From Bradyrhizobium sp. WSM471 (GTDB lineage Bacteria > Pseudomonadota > Alphaproteobacteria > Rhizobiales > Xanthobacteraceae), in assembly GCF_000244915.1 (NCBI RefSeq), contig NZ_CM001442.1, positions 6,894,012 to 6,958,011 on the forward strand: a stretch of 64,000 nt of DNA, read 5' to 3'. The notes beneath the pieces were generated by a model. The model was not told the origin of the DNA, searched no databases, and saw nothing but the letters and a program-made list of their open reading frames with translations. A program made the position numbers and the translations under genes. Of the stretch, positions 1 to 10,118 are shown in pieces (the stretch's first letter is position 1; each line of letters starts with the position of its first letter).

Positions 1-603
1 GGCTACATTTCTTCGCCCGAGGCGACAGTGCTCGACTATGCCTGTGGCGAGGCGCTGTCGGCGAGCCAGGTCGCGGCGGCCTGCGGCCAGCTGATCCTGG
101 CCGAGCCCGCGCCCGGCGTGCGCGGCCGGTTGATCGCGCGGTTTGCCCCGAATACGAAGATCCGCGTCCGCTCGCTCGACGATGTCCGCAAGATGCAGGA
201 GCAGTCGATTGATCTCGTCGTGATGAACTCGGTCGCGCAATACATGACGCCGGACGAGCTCGACGCCGCGCTCCTCAACTTTCGCCGTATCCTGAAGCCC
301 GCGGGCAAGCTCGTGCTGGGCGATGTCCTCCAGCCCAATGTCGGCATGCTCAGGGACGTCACGGCGCTGCTCAGCTTCGGCCTGCGGCACGGCTTTTTCA
401 AAGATGCGCTGATCGGGCTGATCAGCACCGCACTGTCAGATTACCGTCAGCTGCGCACGCGCATCGGGCTGCAACGCTACAGTGAGGAGGAGATCACCGC
501 CAAGCTGAAGGCAGCCGGCTTCGCGGTCCAGCGCGCTCACCGCAATATCGGCCACAATAGCTGGCGCATGACGTTCGTCGCGCGGCCGCCATTGGTTCGG
601 TAA
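1..603 (+). CDS. Class I SAM-dependent methyltransferase, 5' end outside the window
   Basis: The reading frame is open from the first base, so the start codon and probably the first part of the SAM-binding fold lie upstream. The visible 200 residues include LDYACGEAL, which resembles a motif-I SAM loop (D-x-G/A-C-G), then IDLVVMNSVAQYM (the strand with the acidic and asparagine positions usual in motif IV) and LKPAGKLVLGDV (the motif after the fourth helix). This supports a methyltransferase of the Methyltransf_11/25 type. The C-terminal part (YSEEEITAKLKAAGF) is the usual helix before the last strands. The substrate cannot be told from the sequence. A tRNA-like gene follows about 90 bases downstream. 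Confidence 0.75.
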   Translation, partial: GYISSPEATVLDYACGEALSASQVAAACGQLILAEPAPGVRGRLIARFAPNTKIRVRSLDDVRKMQEQSIDLVVMNSVAQYMTPDELDAALLNFRRILKPAGKLVLGDVLQPNVGMLRDVTALLSFGLRHGFFKDALIGLISTALSDYRQLRTRIGLQRYSEEEITAKLKAAGFAVQRAHRNIGHNSWRMTFVARPPLVR

Positions 604-692
604 GCTTCCTGGGTTCTTAAGGACCCTGGGTTCGTTAAGCATAACGTCTGCCTGAGGTGGCTTGTCGCACCCCGATCGGCAATGATCGCCGC

Positions 693-768
693 GGCCCGGT
701 GGCGGAAGTGTCTACGCGAGGGCGATGCATCGCTCTTTATCCTGGTTCAAATCCAGGCCGGGTCTCCA
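693..768 (+). tRNA. tRNA-Cys-like gene with an 8-base anticodon loop, possibly degenerate
   Basis: A cloverleaf can be folded by hand. The acceptor stem is GGCCCGG (693-699) with CCGGGTC (758-764), one G-U pair. The D stem is GCG/CGC (702-704/715-717). The anticodon stem is AGGGC/GCTCT (719-723/732-736). The T stem is CCTGG/CCAGG with loop TTCAAAT. A discriminator T (765) and encoded CCA (766-768) follow. The loop is GATGCATC, eight bases, with T-GCA-T inside, so Cys (GCA) is the best reading. The D loop lacks the usual GG pair and base 37 would be T. These departures suggest a decayed or atypical copy rather than the main tRNA-Cys. Confidence 0.55.
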
Positions 769-831
769 CGCTTCGCCCCTCACGGGGCTACGCGTGGCGC
801 AGCCACGCGAGGGCCGGAGGGGCGAAGCGTG
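767..831. repeat. Nested palindromic repeat after the tRNA-like gene
   Basis: A perfect 14-bp inverted repeat (767-780 with 818-831) encloses a second hairpin, CGCGTGGC (791-798) with GCCACGCG (802-809) and a 3-base loop. The outer arm begins inside the CCA end of the tRNA-like gene. The flanking text (840-860, GGAGCGAAGCGCAAGCG) has the wording of the group's dispersed palindromes. It may also act as the 3' end of the tRNA-like transcript. Confidence 0.7.
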
Positions 832-881
832 TCCGGCATAGCTGGAGCGAAGCGCAAGCGTAGACGGACTGGCCGCAATCC

Positions 882-1253
882 TCAATCAGCCTCAACCACT
901 TCACATTCCGACACAAGCCGCAGCCGGTCGGCATCCTTTGCGGCGGAGGTGATGACGGCATCGAGCAGGCCCGGAAAACGTGCGTCCAGATCCTCGCGGC
1001 GCAGCCGCATGAAGCGGTTGGTGCCGGCGACGCGGGTCTGCATCAGGCCGCATTCGCGTAGCTTGGCGAAGTGATAGGCCAGATTCGACTTGCCGCTGAG
1101 CCCGTTGAAATCGCCGCAGCACAGCTCGCCGCTGACACGTTCCTGCTGCGCGAGCTGGTACACGATCGCCAATCTGATCGGATCGCTCAGGCAATCCAGA
1201 ACCATCGGCAGTTCAATCTGCTCGCGGGTGGGGTGGGGTGGGGTGCGGCTCAT
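882..1253 (-). CDS. ArsR-family winged-helix repressor
   Basis: This 123-residue protein has the ArsR/SmtB winged helix-turn-helix: a helix with LDCLSDPIRLAIVYQLA near the N terminus, the recognition helix in KSNLAYHFAKLRECGLM, and a wing with RVAGTNRFMRLR. Where ArsI/ArsR proteins carry ELCVCDL, this one has GELCCGDF, with two adjacent cysteines, so thiol or metal sensing is possible but unproven. It is transcribed away from the MFS exporter gene at 1366, and two near-identical palindromes lie between the two starts. A repressor of the exporter and of itself is the natural reading. The ligand is unknown. Confidence 0.85.
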   Translation of the reverse strand: MSRTPPHPTREQIELPMVLDCLSDPIRLAIVYQLAQQERVSGELCCGDFNGLSGKSNLAYHFAKLRECGLMQTRVAGTNRFMRLRREDLDARFPGLLDAVITSAAKDADRLRLVSECEVVEAD

Positions 1254-1284
1254 GGTCTGAAGATCATAGCGGAATGGCCTCGAT

Positions 1285-1302
1285 GTTCAATAGTTCTTGA
1301 AC
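1285..1302. promoter_or_regulatory. Probable ArsR operator, copy 1
   Basis: GTTCAAT-AGTT-CTTGAAC is an 18-bp site whose outer six bases on each side are perfectly inverted. It lies 32 bases upstream of the arsR start, and a near-identical 18-bp site lies 48 bases away. Both are in the divergent intergenic region, as expected for a dimeric winged-helix repressor. Confidence 0.6.
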
Positions 1303-1332
1303 CAATTGACTTCTGACCCGGCCCCATCGATA

Positions 1333-1350
1333 GTTCAATAAACATTGAAC
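1333..1350. promoter_or_regulatory. Probable ArsR operator, copy 2
   Basis: GTTCAAT-AAAC-ATTGAAC is a perfect 7-bp inverted repeat with a 4-base centre, the same length and outer bases as the site at 1285. It ends 15 bases before the exporter's ATG and overlaps the position of its ribosome binding site, so bound repressor would block expression of the exporter. Confidence 0.65.
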
Positions 1351-1365
1351 ATAGGGAATTCTCGG

Positions 1366-2535
1366 ATGAGCGTGTTCTGGTTGGCCTTGGCGGCCTTTGC
1401 GATCGGCACGGAAGGCTTTGTCATTGCTGGGCTTTTGCCGTCTATCGCAACGGACCTGGCGATTTCCGTCCCCGCCGCCGGGCAGTTGGTCACGGCCTAC
1501 GCGCTCACCTATGCGGTCGGCTCGCCGATCCTGGCGGTGACGCTGAACAATATCGACCGCCGCACCGTGCTGGCCCTGGCGCTATCGACCTTCATCGCCG
1601 GAAACCTCGCGGCGATGGTGGCGTCCAACTACGCCCTGCTGCTGGCCTCGCGCATGCTGATGGCGCTGGGCTCCGGGCTGTGCATGCCGACCGCGCTGGC
1701 CGTATCCGTGGCCGTCGCCGCGCCGGAGCGACGCGGCCGCGCGGTGGCGCTGGTTACCTCGGGCCTCACGGTTGCGACTGTCATCGGCGTTCCCCTCGGC
1801 AATCTCATCGGCAGCCTGCTCGGCTGGCGCGCGACCTTTGCCATGGTCGCGCTGATCGGCGCCGTTGCGCTCGCCGGCCTGCTGCTCGGCCTGCCCCGCG
1901 GCCTGCCGCGCAACACGGCCTCGCTCGGCGATCGGCTGGCAGTGGCGCGTCACCGCAATGTCCTGACCGCGCTTCTGATCACGATCTTATGGGCGCTCGG
2001 TGCCTTCACCGTGTTCACCTATTTCGCGATCCCGCTGCGCGGCCTCGGCTTCGATGCGTCGCAGATCAGCCTCGCGCTGCTGGTGTTCGGCGGCGCCGCC
2101 GCGATCGGGAACATGCTCGGTGGCGTCCTGGCCGACCGGCTCGGCACGCTCGCCACGGCAGGTCTCGGGCTTGCCGGCATGGCCAGCGCGCTGATCCTGC
2201 ATTCGCTGGTCCTGAAGCTGATGCCGGGACAGGCGCATTATGCGGTGCTGGGCGCAATCTTCCTCTGGGGCATCTCGGGATGGGCGTTCTACCCGGCCCA
2301 GGTCGCCAGCATCATCCGGATCGAGCCGCAGGCCTCGATGATCGCGCTCTCGCTCAACGCCTCGGCCATGTATCTCGGCTTTGCGATCGGCGGTGCCTTG
2401 GGCGGCGCCGTGCTTGCGGCGTGGAGCCCGGCCGATCTCGGCTGGGTCGGCGGATTGAGCGTTTCGGCGGCTCTTCTGGTGCATGTCGCCCGGGGCTGGC
2501 AGGCTCGGCCAAAACCGGTCAAAATTGCCGGTTGA
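1366..2535 (+). CDS. MFS drug/sugar efflux transporter (DHA1 type)
   Basis: A 389-residue inner-membrane protein with about 12 hydrophobic segments and the AraJ/YdhP-like opening [18 protein letters not shown]. The loop between helices 2 and 3 has [13 protein letters not shown] and helix 4 has the [16 protein letters not shown] pattern of the DHA1 drug:H+ antiporters. The ATG at 1366 is chosen over the TTG at 1345 because it has AGGGAA upstream and because the TTG lies inside the operator. The gene is divergent from the ArsR repressor and presumably under its control. The exported compound is not known. Confidence 0.85.
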   Translation: MSVFWLALAAFAIGTEGFVIAGLLPSIATDLAISVPAAGQLVTAYALTYAVGSPILAVTLNNIDRRTVLALALSTFIAGNLAAMVASNYALLLASRMLMALGSGLCMPTALAVSVAVAAPERRGRAVALVTSGLTVATVIGVPLGNLIGSLLGWRATFAMVALIGAVALAGLLLGLPRGLPRNTASLGDRLAVARHRNVLTALLITILWALGAFTVFTYFAIPLRGLGFDASQISLALLVFGGAAAIGNMLGGVLADRLGTLATAGLGLAGMASALILHSLVLKLMPGQAHYAVLGAIFLWGISGWAFYPAQVASIIRIEPQASMIALSLNASAMYLGFAIGGALGGAVLAAWSPADLGWVGGLSVSAALLVHVARGWQARPKPVKIAG

Positions 2536-2542
2536 TGGGCGT

Positions 2543-2568
2543 TTTTCGGGGTTTCGCCGCCCCGAAAA
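2543..2568 (+). terminator. Hairpin after the MFS gene
   Basis: TTTTCGGGG (2543-2551) pairs perfectly with CCCCGAAAA (2560-2568) around an 8-base loop, starting 8 bases after the MFS stop codon. It lacks a long T run, so it may be a weak terminator or an mRNA 3' end. Confidence 0.4.
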
Positions 2569-2620
2569 CTGGTCTAAGACCCACCCCGCGCGCGAGGGGG
2601 GACCACCGCGCTCTCGGCCA

Positions 2621-2652
2621 AAGGGACGCGCAGCAGGCGCGCCCTTTTTTTG
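2621..2652 (+). terminator. Intrinsic terminator or attenuator just upstream of carB
   Basis: GGG(A)CGCGC pairs with GCGCGCCC (one bulged A), followed by a run of seven T. The hairpin ends about 30 bases before the carB ATG, leaving hardly any room for a separate promoter. It therefore either ends transcripts from the MFS gene or controls read-through into carB. Confidence 0.6.
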
Positions 2653-2680
2653 TGCCCAAATTCCACTTCGGCGAGAGTTG

Positions 2681-6145
<3,465 letters not shown>

Positions 6146-6196
6146 TCGCGAGCGGAAGGCCCCACCTTCCGCTAAGTGATTGGCGATGAAGCCACG

Positions 6197-6221
6197 ATGG
6201 CCGGAGGAACTGTCCGGCCAT
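6197..6221. repeat. Hairpin in the carB-greA gap
   Basis: ATGGCCGGA (6197-6205) and TCCGGCCAT (6213-6221) form a perfect 9-bp inverted repeat. A second one, AGCGGAAGG with CCTTCCGCT, lies at about 6157-6174 just after the carB stop. Neither is followed by a T run. They may protect the carB mRNA end or act in the greA leader. Confidence 0.4.
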
Positions 6222-6357
6222 ATGGTTGTTCTGTTCCGGTGCCAAGCCCATATGAACGTTCGGCGGCACGCGCGTTGAGCCCCCGGACAGACTGACGAAT
6301 CAAGTTGCGTGCGCGCTGACATGTCAGGGCGCGCGCGACCGAAGGACGAGAGAAGAG

Positions 6358-6831
6358 ATGGAAAAGGTACCGATGACAGCGGGCGGCTTTGCGGCGCTCG
6401 GGGAAGAACTGAAGAAGCGCCAGTCGGAGGACCGTCCGCGGATCATCGAGCATATCGCCGAGGCGCGCTCGCACGGAGACCTGTCGGAAAACGCGGAATA
6501 CCACGCCGCGAAGGAAGAGCAGTCCCACAATGAAGGCCGCATCGCCGAGCTCGAGGACAAGCTGGCGCGCGCCGACATCATCGACATCTCGAAGCTGTCC
6601 GGCGACACCATCAAGTTCGGCGCCACCGTGACACTGGTCGACGAGGACACCGAAAAGAAGACGGTGTGGCAGATCGTCGGCGAGGTCGAGGCCGACGCCA
6701 AGAAGGGCCGCATCTCCATCACCTCGCCGCTCGCGCGCGCGCTGATCGGCAAGAAGAAGGGCTCAACCGTCGAGGTCAACGCACCCGGCGGCGCCAAGGC
6801 TTATGAGATCACCAAGGTGGAGTGGCGGTAG
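6358..6831 (+). CDS. greA: Transcription elongation factor GreA
   Basis: GreA enters the secondary channel of RNA polymerase and stimulates cleavage of backtracked RNA. The 157 residues have the usual order: an N-terminal coiled coil with the acidic tip ([24 protein letters not shown], residues about 40-63), then the FKBP-like C-terminal domain with [10 protein letters not shown] and [22 protein letters not shown]. Length and motifs fit the family exactly. The ATG at 6358 precedes MEKVPMT, the conserved start in this group. A strong terminator follows at 6856. Confidence 0.97.
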   Translation: MEKVPMTAGGFAALGEELKKRQSEDRPRIIEHIAEARSHGDLSENAEYHAAKEEQSHNEGRIAELEDKLARADIIDISKLSGDTIKFGATVTLVDEDTEKKTVWQIVGEVEADAKKGRISITSPLARALIGKKKGSTVEVNAPGGAKAYEITKVEWR

Positions 6832-6855
6832 CGATTTGCCGTCGCATGTGATTTG

Positions 6856-6886
6856 AAAAAGGCCGTGCACCGCGCGGCCTTTTTTA
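6856..6886 (+). terminator. Intrinsic terminator after greA
   Basis: AAAAAGGCCG pairs with CGGCCTTTTT around a short loop, and the T run continues. It starts 25 bases after the greA stop and is a clear factor-independent terminator. Confidence 0.85.
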
Positions 6887-6928
6887 TGTGTGTGTTGCTG
6901 GCAATGAGGTGGGATGATCCTCCCCCCG

Positions 6929-7008
6929 CGTCATTGCGAGCGAAGCGATGCAATCTAGAATCTTTCCGCGGAGACCGCCTGGATTGCTTCGCTCCGCTCG
7001 CAATGACG
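6929..7008. repeat. Dispersed palindromic element (CGTCATTGCGAGCG type)
   Basis: CGTCATTGCGAGCG (6929-6942) recurs inverted at 6995-7008, and inner arms with CGAAGC/GCTTCG and CAATC/GATTG also pair. The same wording recurs, partly decayed, at 61097-61180, so this is a dispersed family of the genome. It fills the gap between greA and the convergent Lrp-type gene. Confidence 0.75.
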
Positions 7009-7017
7009 GAGGAGGCT

Positions 7018-7497
7018 CTACCTTCGTCCCCTCACGTCCAGCGGCACGGCCGCCTCGTATTTCGAATTGTGCAGCACCAGCGAGGTCCGCACGTTGCGGA
7101 CGTGTGGGGCGGCGGTCAAATGGGTGACGAAATCCTGGAAGGTAGCCATGTCGGGTGCGACGCATTTCAGGATGAAATCGACTTCGCCCGACAGCATCCA
7201 GCACTCGCGCACCAGCGGCTCGGCGCGAACGAACTCCTCGAAGGCGCGCAAATCCGCCTCGGCCTGGCTGGAGAGATGCACTGCGGCAAACACCGTAACG
7301 TCGAAGCCGAGCTTGCGCGCGTCCAGAAGCCCGCGATAGCCATGGATATACCCCTCCTCCTCCAGCGCCCGGACTCGGCGCAGGCAGGGCGGCGGCGAAA
7401 TGCCGACGCGCTTGGCCAGCTCGACATTCGTGATTCGACCGTCGGCCTGAATCTCGGTGAGAATCTTCAGGTCGATCTCGTCTAGGTTCCGCGACAC
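7018..7497 (-). CDS. Lrp/AsnC-family transcriptional regulator
   Basis: A 159-residue Lrp/AsnC regulator: an N-terminal helix-turn-helix (DEIDLKILTEIQADGRITN, then ELAKRVGISPPPCLRRVRAL) and a C-terminal RAM domain for amino-acid binding and oligomerisation (GEVDFILKCVAPDMATFQDF). The GTG at 7497 is the best start because AGGAG lies 10 bases upstream and the protein then begins directly at the family's conserved DEIDLKIL segment; an upstream start at 7662 would add 55 unrelated residues. It faces trxB. Three GCGCAAT half-sites upstream are probable binding sites. The effector is unknown. Confidence 0.9.
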   Translation of the reverse strand: MSRNLDEIDLKILTEIQADGRITNVELAKRVGISPPPCLRRVRALEEEGYIHGYRGLLDARKLGFDVTVFAAVHLSSQAEADLRAFEEFVRAEPLVRECWMLSGEVDFILKCVAPDMATFQDFVTHLTAAPHVRNVRTSLVLHNSKYEAAVPLDVRGRR

Positions 7498-7572
7498 GTG
7501 ATTGGAACTCCTGGCATTTGCGGCGGTATTGGTGGGTCTGTCGCAATCCTCATAGCCCAGACCGCATGACTG

Positions 7573-7601
7573 GCGCAATTTTATTGCGCGTGCAGCGCAA
7601 T
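7573..7601. promoter_or_regulatory. Candidate Lrp-type binding region
   Basis: GCGCAAT-TTT-ATTGCGC (7573-7589) is a perfect 7-bp inverted repeat, and a third GCGCAAT follows at 7595-7601. The cluster lies 76-104 bases upstream of the Lrp-type gene start, in its divergent region with trxB. Repeated half-sites suit an oligomeric Lrp/AsnC regulator, so autoregulation is likely. Confidence 0.5.
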
Positions 7602-7762
7602 CGACTTTTGTTCCTTGTTGGAAAAATCCGCCGACAGGGAATGCAATTCTTGCATAGCTCACCAGAAGGCTTAGATTACCTCTGATATTTCAGCGCCTCC
7701 GCGAGGCCTCCCGGCACGTTCCGCGCCCGCGCTGCAATCCCCCGTGAAAGGCATCCGTCGAA

Positions 7763-8728
7763 ATGTCCGCCGCTGTCCATGCAAAGGTCGTCATCATCGG
7801 CTCCGGCCCCGCCGGCTACACGGCGGCGATCTACGCCGCGCGCGCGATGCTCGAGCCGATCCTGATCCAGGGCATCCAGGCAGGCGGCCAGCTCACCATC
7901 ACCACCGACGTCGAGAACTATCCCGGCTTTGCCGACGTGATCCAGGGCCCCTGGCTGATGGAGCAGATGGAGAAGCAGGCACTGCATGTGGGCACCCAGA
8001 TCAAGACCGATCTGGTGACGAAGCTCGACACCTCGCAGCGACCCTTTCGCCTGACCTGCGATAGCGGCGACGTCTATCTCGCCGACACCGTGATCCTCGC
8101 CACCGGCGCCCAGGCGCGCTGGCTCGGGCTGCCGTCCGAAGCGAAATTCCAGGGCGGCGGCGTCTCGGCCTGTGCCACCTGTGACGGCTTCTTCTACCGC
8201 AACAAGCAAGTCGTAGTGGTCGGCGGCGGCAATACCGCGGTCGAGGAAGCCCTGTACCTGACCAACCATGCCTCGCAGGTCACCATCGTGCATCGTCGCG
8301 ATCACTTCCGCGCCGAACGCATCCTGCAGGAGCGTCTGTTCAAGCACCCGAAGATCAAGGTGATCTGGGACTCAGCCGTCGACGAGATCTGCGGCACCGA
8401 GAACCCGAACAAGGTCACCCATGTGCGACTGAAGAACGTCAAGACCGGCGCGTTGACCGACGTGCCGACCGACGGCGTCTTTGTCGCCATCGGGCATGCC
8501 CCGGCGACCGAGCTCGTGGCCGGGCAGATCAAGCTGAAACCGTCGGGCTATGTCGAGGTCGCCCCGAACTCGACCGCCACCTCGATCCCCGGCCTGTTCG
8601 CCGCCGGCGACGTGGCCGACGAGACATATCGCCAAGCGGTCACGGCGGCCGGCCTCGGCTGCATGGCAGCGCTCGAGGCGGAACGATTTTTGGCCCTGCG
8701 CGCCAGCGAGCGCGCGGCAGCGGAATAG
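7763..8728 (+). CDS. trxB: Thioredoxin-disulfide reductase
   Basis: This FAD enzyme passes electrons from NADPH to thioredoxin. The 321 residues contain the N-terminal FAD loop IIGSGPAGYTAAIYAAR, the redox pair CATC (Cys137 and Cys140) in SACATCDGFFYR, the NADPH loop VVGGGNTAVEEALYL, and the C-terminal FAD motif GLFAAGDVADETYRQAVTAAGLG. All catalytic residues are present and the length is normal. A lysR gene starts 5 bases after the stop, so the two are probably co-transcribed. The divergent Lrp-type regulator may also act on this promoter. Confidence 0.96.
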   Translation: MSAAVHAKVVIIGSGPAGYTAAIYAARAMLEPILIQGIQAGGQLTITTDVENYPGFADVIQGPWLMEQMEKQALHVGTQIKTDLVTKLDTSQRPFRLTCDSGDVYLADTVILATGAQARWLGLPSEAKFQGGGVSACATCDGFFYRNKQVVVVGGGNTAVEEALYLTNHASQVTIVHRRDHFRAERILQERLFKHPKIKVIWDSAVDEICGTENPNKVTHVRLKNVKTGALTDVPTDGVFVAIGHAPATELVAGQIKLKPSGYVEVAPNSTATSIPGLFAAGDVADETYRQAVTAAGLGCMAALEAERFLALRASERAAAE

Positions 8729-8733
8729 ACATC

Positions 8734-9657
8734 ATGGCACGCACACGCGACGGATTTACGGATATGGACTGGGACAAGCTGAAGGTGTTTCACGCGGCGG
8801 CGGAAGCTGGCAGCTTCACGCACGCGGGCGAGCAGCTCGGCCTGTCGCAATCGGCGGTGTCACGCCAGGTCTCGGCGCTGGAGCAGGAGCTCTCGGTCTC
8901 GCTGTTCCACCGCCACGCCCGCGGCCTGATCCTCACCGAGCAGGGCGACCTCCTGTTCCGCACCGCGCATGACGTGTTCATGCAGCTGCAGGCGGCGCGC
9001 GCGAAACTGACCGACAGCCGCGAGCGGCCGAGCGGCGATCTCAAGATCACCACCACGCCCGGCGTCGGCATCAACTGGCTGATCCCGCGACTCGGCGAAT
9101 TCACCGCGCTCTATCCGGAGATCCGGATCTCGCTGATCGTCACCGACGAGGAACTCGACCTGTCGATGCGGGAGGCCGACGTCGCGATCCGCACCCGCAA
9201 GCCGACACAGCCGGATCTCATTCAGCGCAAGCTGTTCGCGATGGGCTTCCACGCTTATTGCTCGCCTGATTACATCAAGCGCTTCGGGACGCCGCGCACG
9301 CTGGAGGAGCTCGACTCCCACCGCATCATCACGCTCTCCGACGGCAACTTCGCGCCGCATCTTCAGAACCGCAACTGGCTGGTCGAAGCGGGGCGCAACG
9401 GCTCGGGTCCGCGCGAAGCCTATTTCAGGGTCAACAACATTCTTGGCCTCGTCCGCGCCTGTCAGCAGGGCCTCGGCATCGCCGCGCTGCCGGACTATCT
9501 GATCGAAGAACAGAGCCGCCTCGTGCAGCTGTTCGGCGAATCGGATTCGATCCAGCTCGATACGTATTTTGTTTATCCGGAAGAGCTGAAGACGGTCGCG
9601 CGCGTGCAAGTGTTCCGCGACTTCGTGGTGAGCAAAGCGCAGCGCTGGCCGTCCTGA
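8734..9657 (+). CDS. LysR-family transcriptional regulator
   Basis: A 307-residue LysR regulator. The helix-turn-helix is at residues about 12-70 (LKVFHAAAEAGSFTHAGEQL, then LSQSAVSRQVSALEQEL), followed by a substrate-binding-like domain with GDLKITTTPGVGINWLIPRL and ACQQGLGIAALPDYLI. The gene follows trxB by 5 bases, which suggests an operon rather than the divergent arrangement usual for LysR regulators. No target can be assigned; thiol or redox control is only suggested by the neighbour. A 9-bp perfect inverted repeat lies directly behind the stop. Confidence 0.9.
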   Translation: MARTRDGFTDMDWDKLKVFHAAAEAGSFTHAGEQLGLSQSAVSRQVSALEQELSVSLFHRHARGLILTEQGDLLFRTAHDVFMQLQAARAKLTDSRERPSGDLKITTTPGVGINWLIPRLGEFTALYPEIRISLIVTDEELDLSMREADVAIRTRKPTQPDLIQRKLFAMGFHAYCSPDYIKRFGTPRTLEELDSHRIITLSDGNFAPHLQNRNWLVEAGRNGSGPREAYFRVNNILGLVRACQQGLGIAALPDYLIEEQSRLVQLFGESDSIQLDTYFVYPEELKTVARVQVFRDFVVSKAQRWPS

Positions 9658-9660
9658 TTT

Positions 9661-9679
9661 CCGCATGTCTGACATGCGG
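9661..9679 (+). terminator. Hairpin after the lysR gene
   Basis: CCGCATGTC-T-GACATGCGG is a perfect inverted repeat starting four bases after the lysR stop codon. It has no T run, so it may be a Rho-type end, an RNA-stabilising hairpin or a protein site. Candidate promoter elements for a small RNA begin just downstream. Confidence 0.4.
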
Positions 9680-9688
9680 CTTGGACGC

Positions 9689-9862
9689 TTGATGCGGGGC
9701 GCGAGGCTAGCCCATAATGTTTCTACGCTGAGCCTTCGCGTTGCGCATTTGTCCCCCTCCTCCAGTGGCGCGGGAGTTCAGTAATCCCTCTTGGAAGGTG
9801 ATTGTGTCGGCCTCACGTGGCCAATACCTTAAGCCGGGCTCGATCGAGCCCGGCTTTTTTTT
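9689..9862 (+). ncRNA. Candidate small RNA 1 (promoter plus strong terminator, no ORF)
   Basis: TTGATG (9689-9694) and CATAAT (9713-9718) are spaced by 18 bases. The segment downstream has no convincing reading frame, contains the hairpin GGCC-TCACGT-GGCC at about 9809-9822, and ends in a very strong intrinsic terminator: the palindrome 9831-9856 followed by eight T. The transcript would be about 138 bases from 9725. I could not match it to 6S, tmRNA, SRP or RNase P RNA. Confidence 0.45.
9831..9862 (+). terminator. Strong intrinsic terminator
   Basis: AAGCCGGGCTCG pairs with its perfect complement to give a palindrome at 9831-9856, followed by a T run to 9862. It ends candidate small RNA 1 and any read-through from lysR. 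Confidence 0.85.
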
Positions 9863-9892
9863 GGCGGATTCGGCCTTCGCCCTCCACGTGCA

Positions 9893-10076
9893 TTGACAGT
9901 TCCATGCTTACCCCGCATCATTTGCAAATGATCACGAAGTCGTGCGCAATCTCGTCGCAGGCAGTCGCCTCGAAAAAAGGCCCCCATTCGGGGACCTCGG
10001 ATTTTTGCGCGCGCTAACAGCTTCGTCATCGCGAGCCGAAACTTCGAAAACCCCGCCGCCTGGACGGGGTTTTTTC
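9893..10076 (+). ncRNA. Candidate small RNA 2 or long leader ahead of the DapA-like gene
   Basis: TTGACA (9893-9898), a 17-base spacer and CATCAT (9916-9921) form one of the best sigma-70 type promoters in the window. The next 150 bases hold a hairpin GGCCCCC-ATTC-GGGGACC (9979-9996, then TCGGATTTTT) and end in a clear terminator (10047-10076), 43 bases before the DapA-like start. This could be a free small RNA of about 149 bases or an attenuated leader of the downstream gene. Confidence 0.45.
10047..10076 (+). terminator. Intrinsic terminator upstream of the DapA-like gene
   Basis: AAAACCCCG pairs with CGGGGTTTT around a 9-base loop, followed by further T. It ends the transcript from the 9893 promoter or works as an attenuator of the aldolase gene at 10119. 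Confidence 0.75.
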
Positions 10077-10118
10077 ATGTGCCTCGTCTCAGGATTTTCC
10101 CGAGAAGGAGAGTGGAAC

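Noticed and set aside
9689..10076. tmRNA, 6S RNA or SRP RNA
   Set aside because: No tag frame, no recognisable 6S closing stem and no SRP tetraloop motif were seen; left as unnamed candidates.
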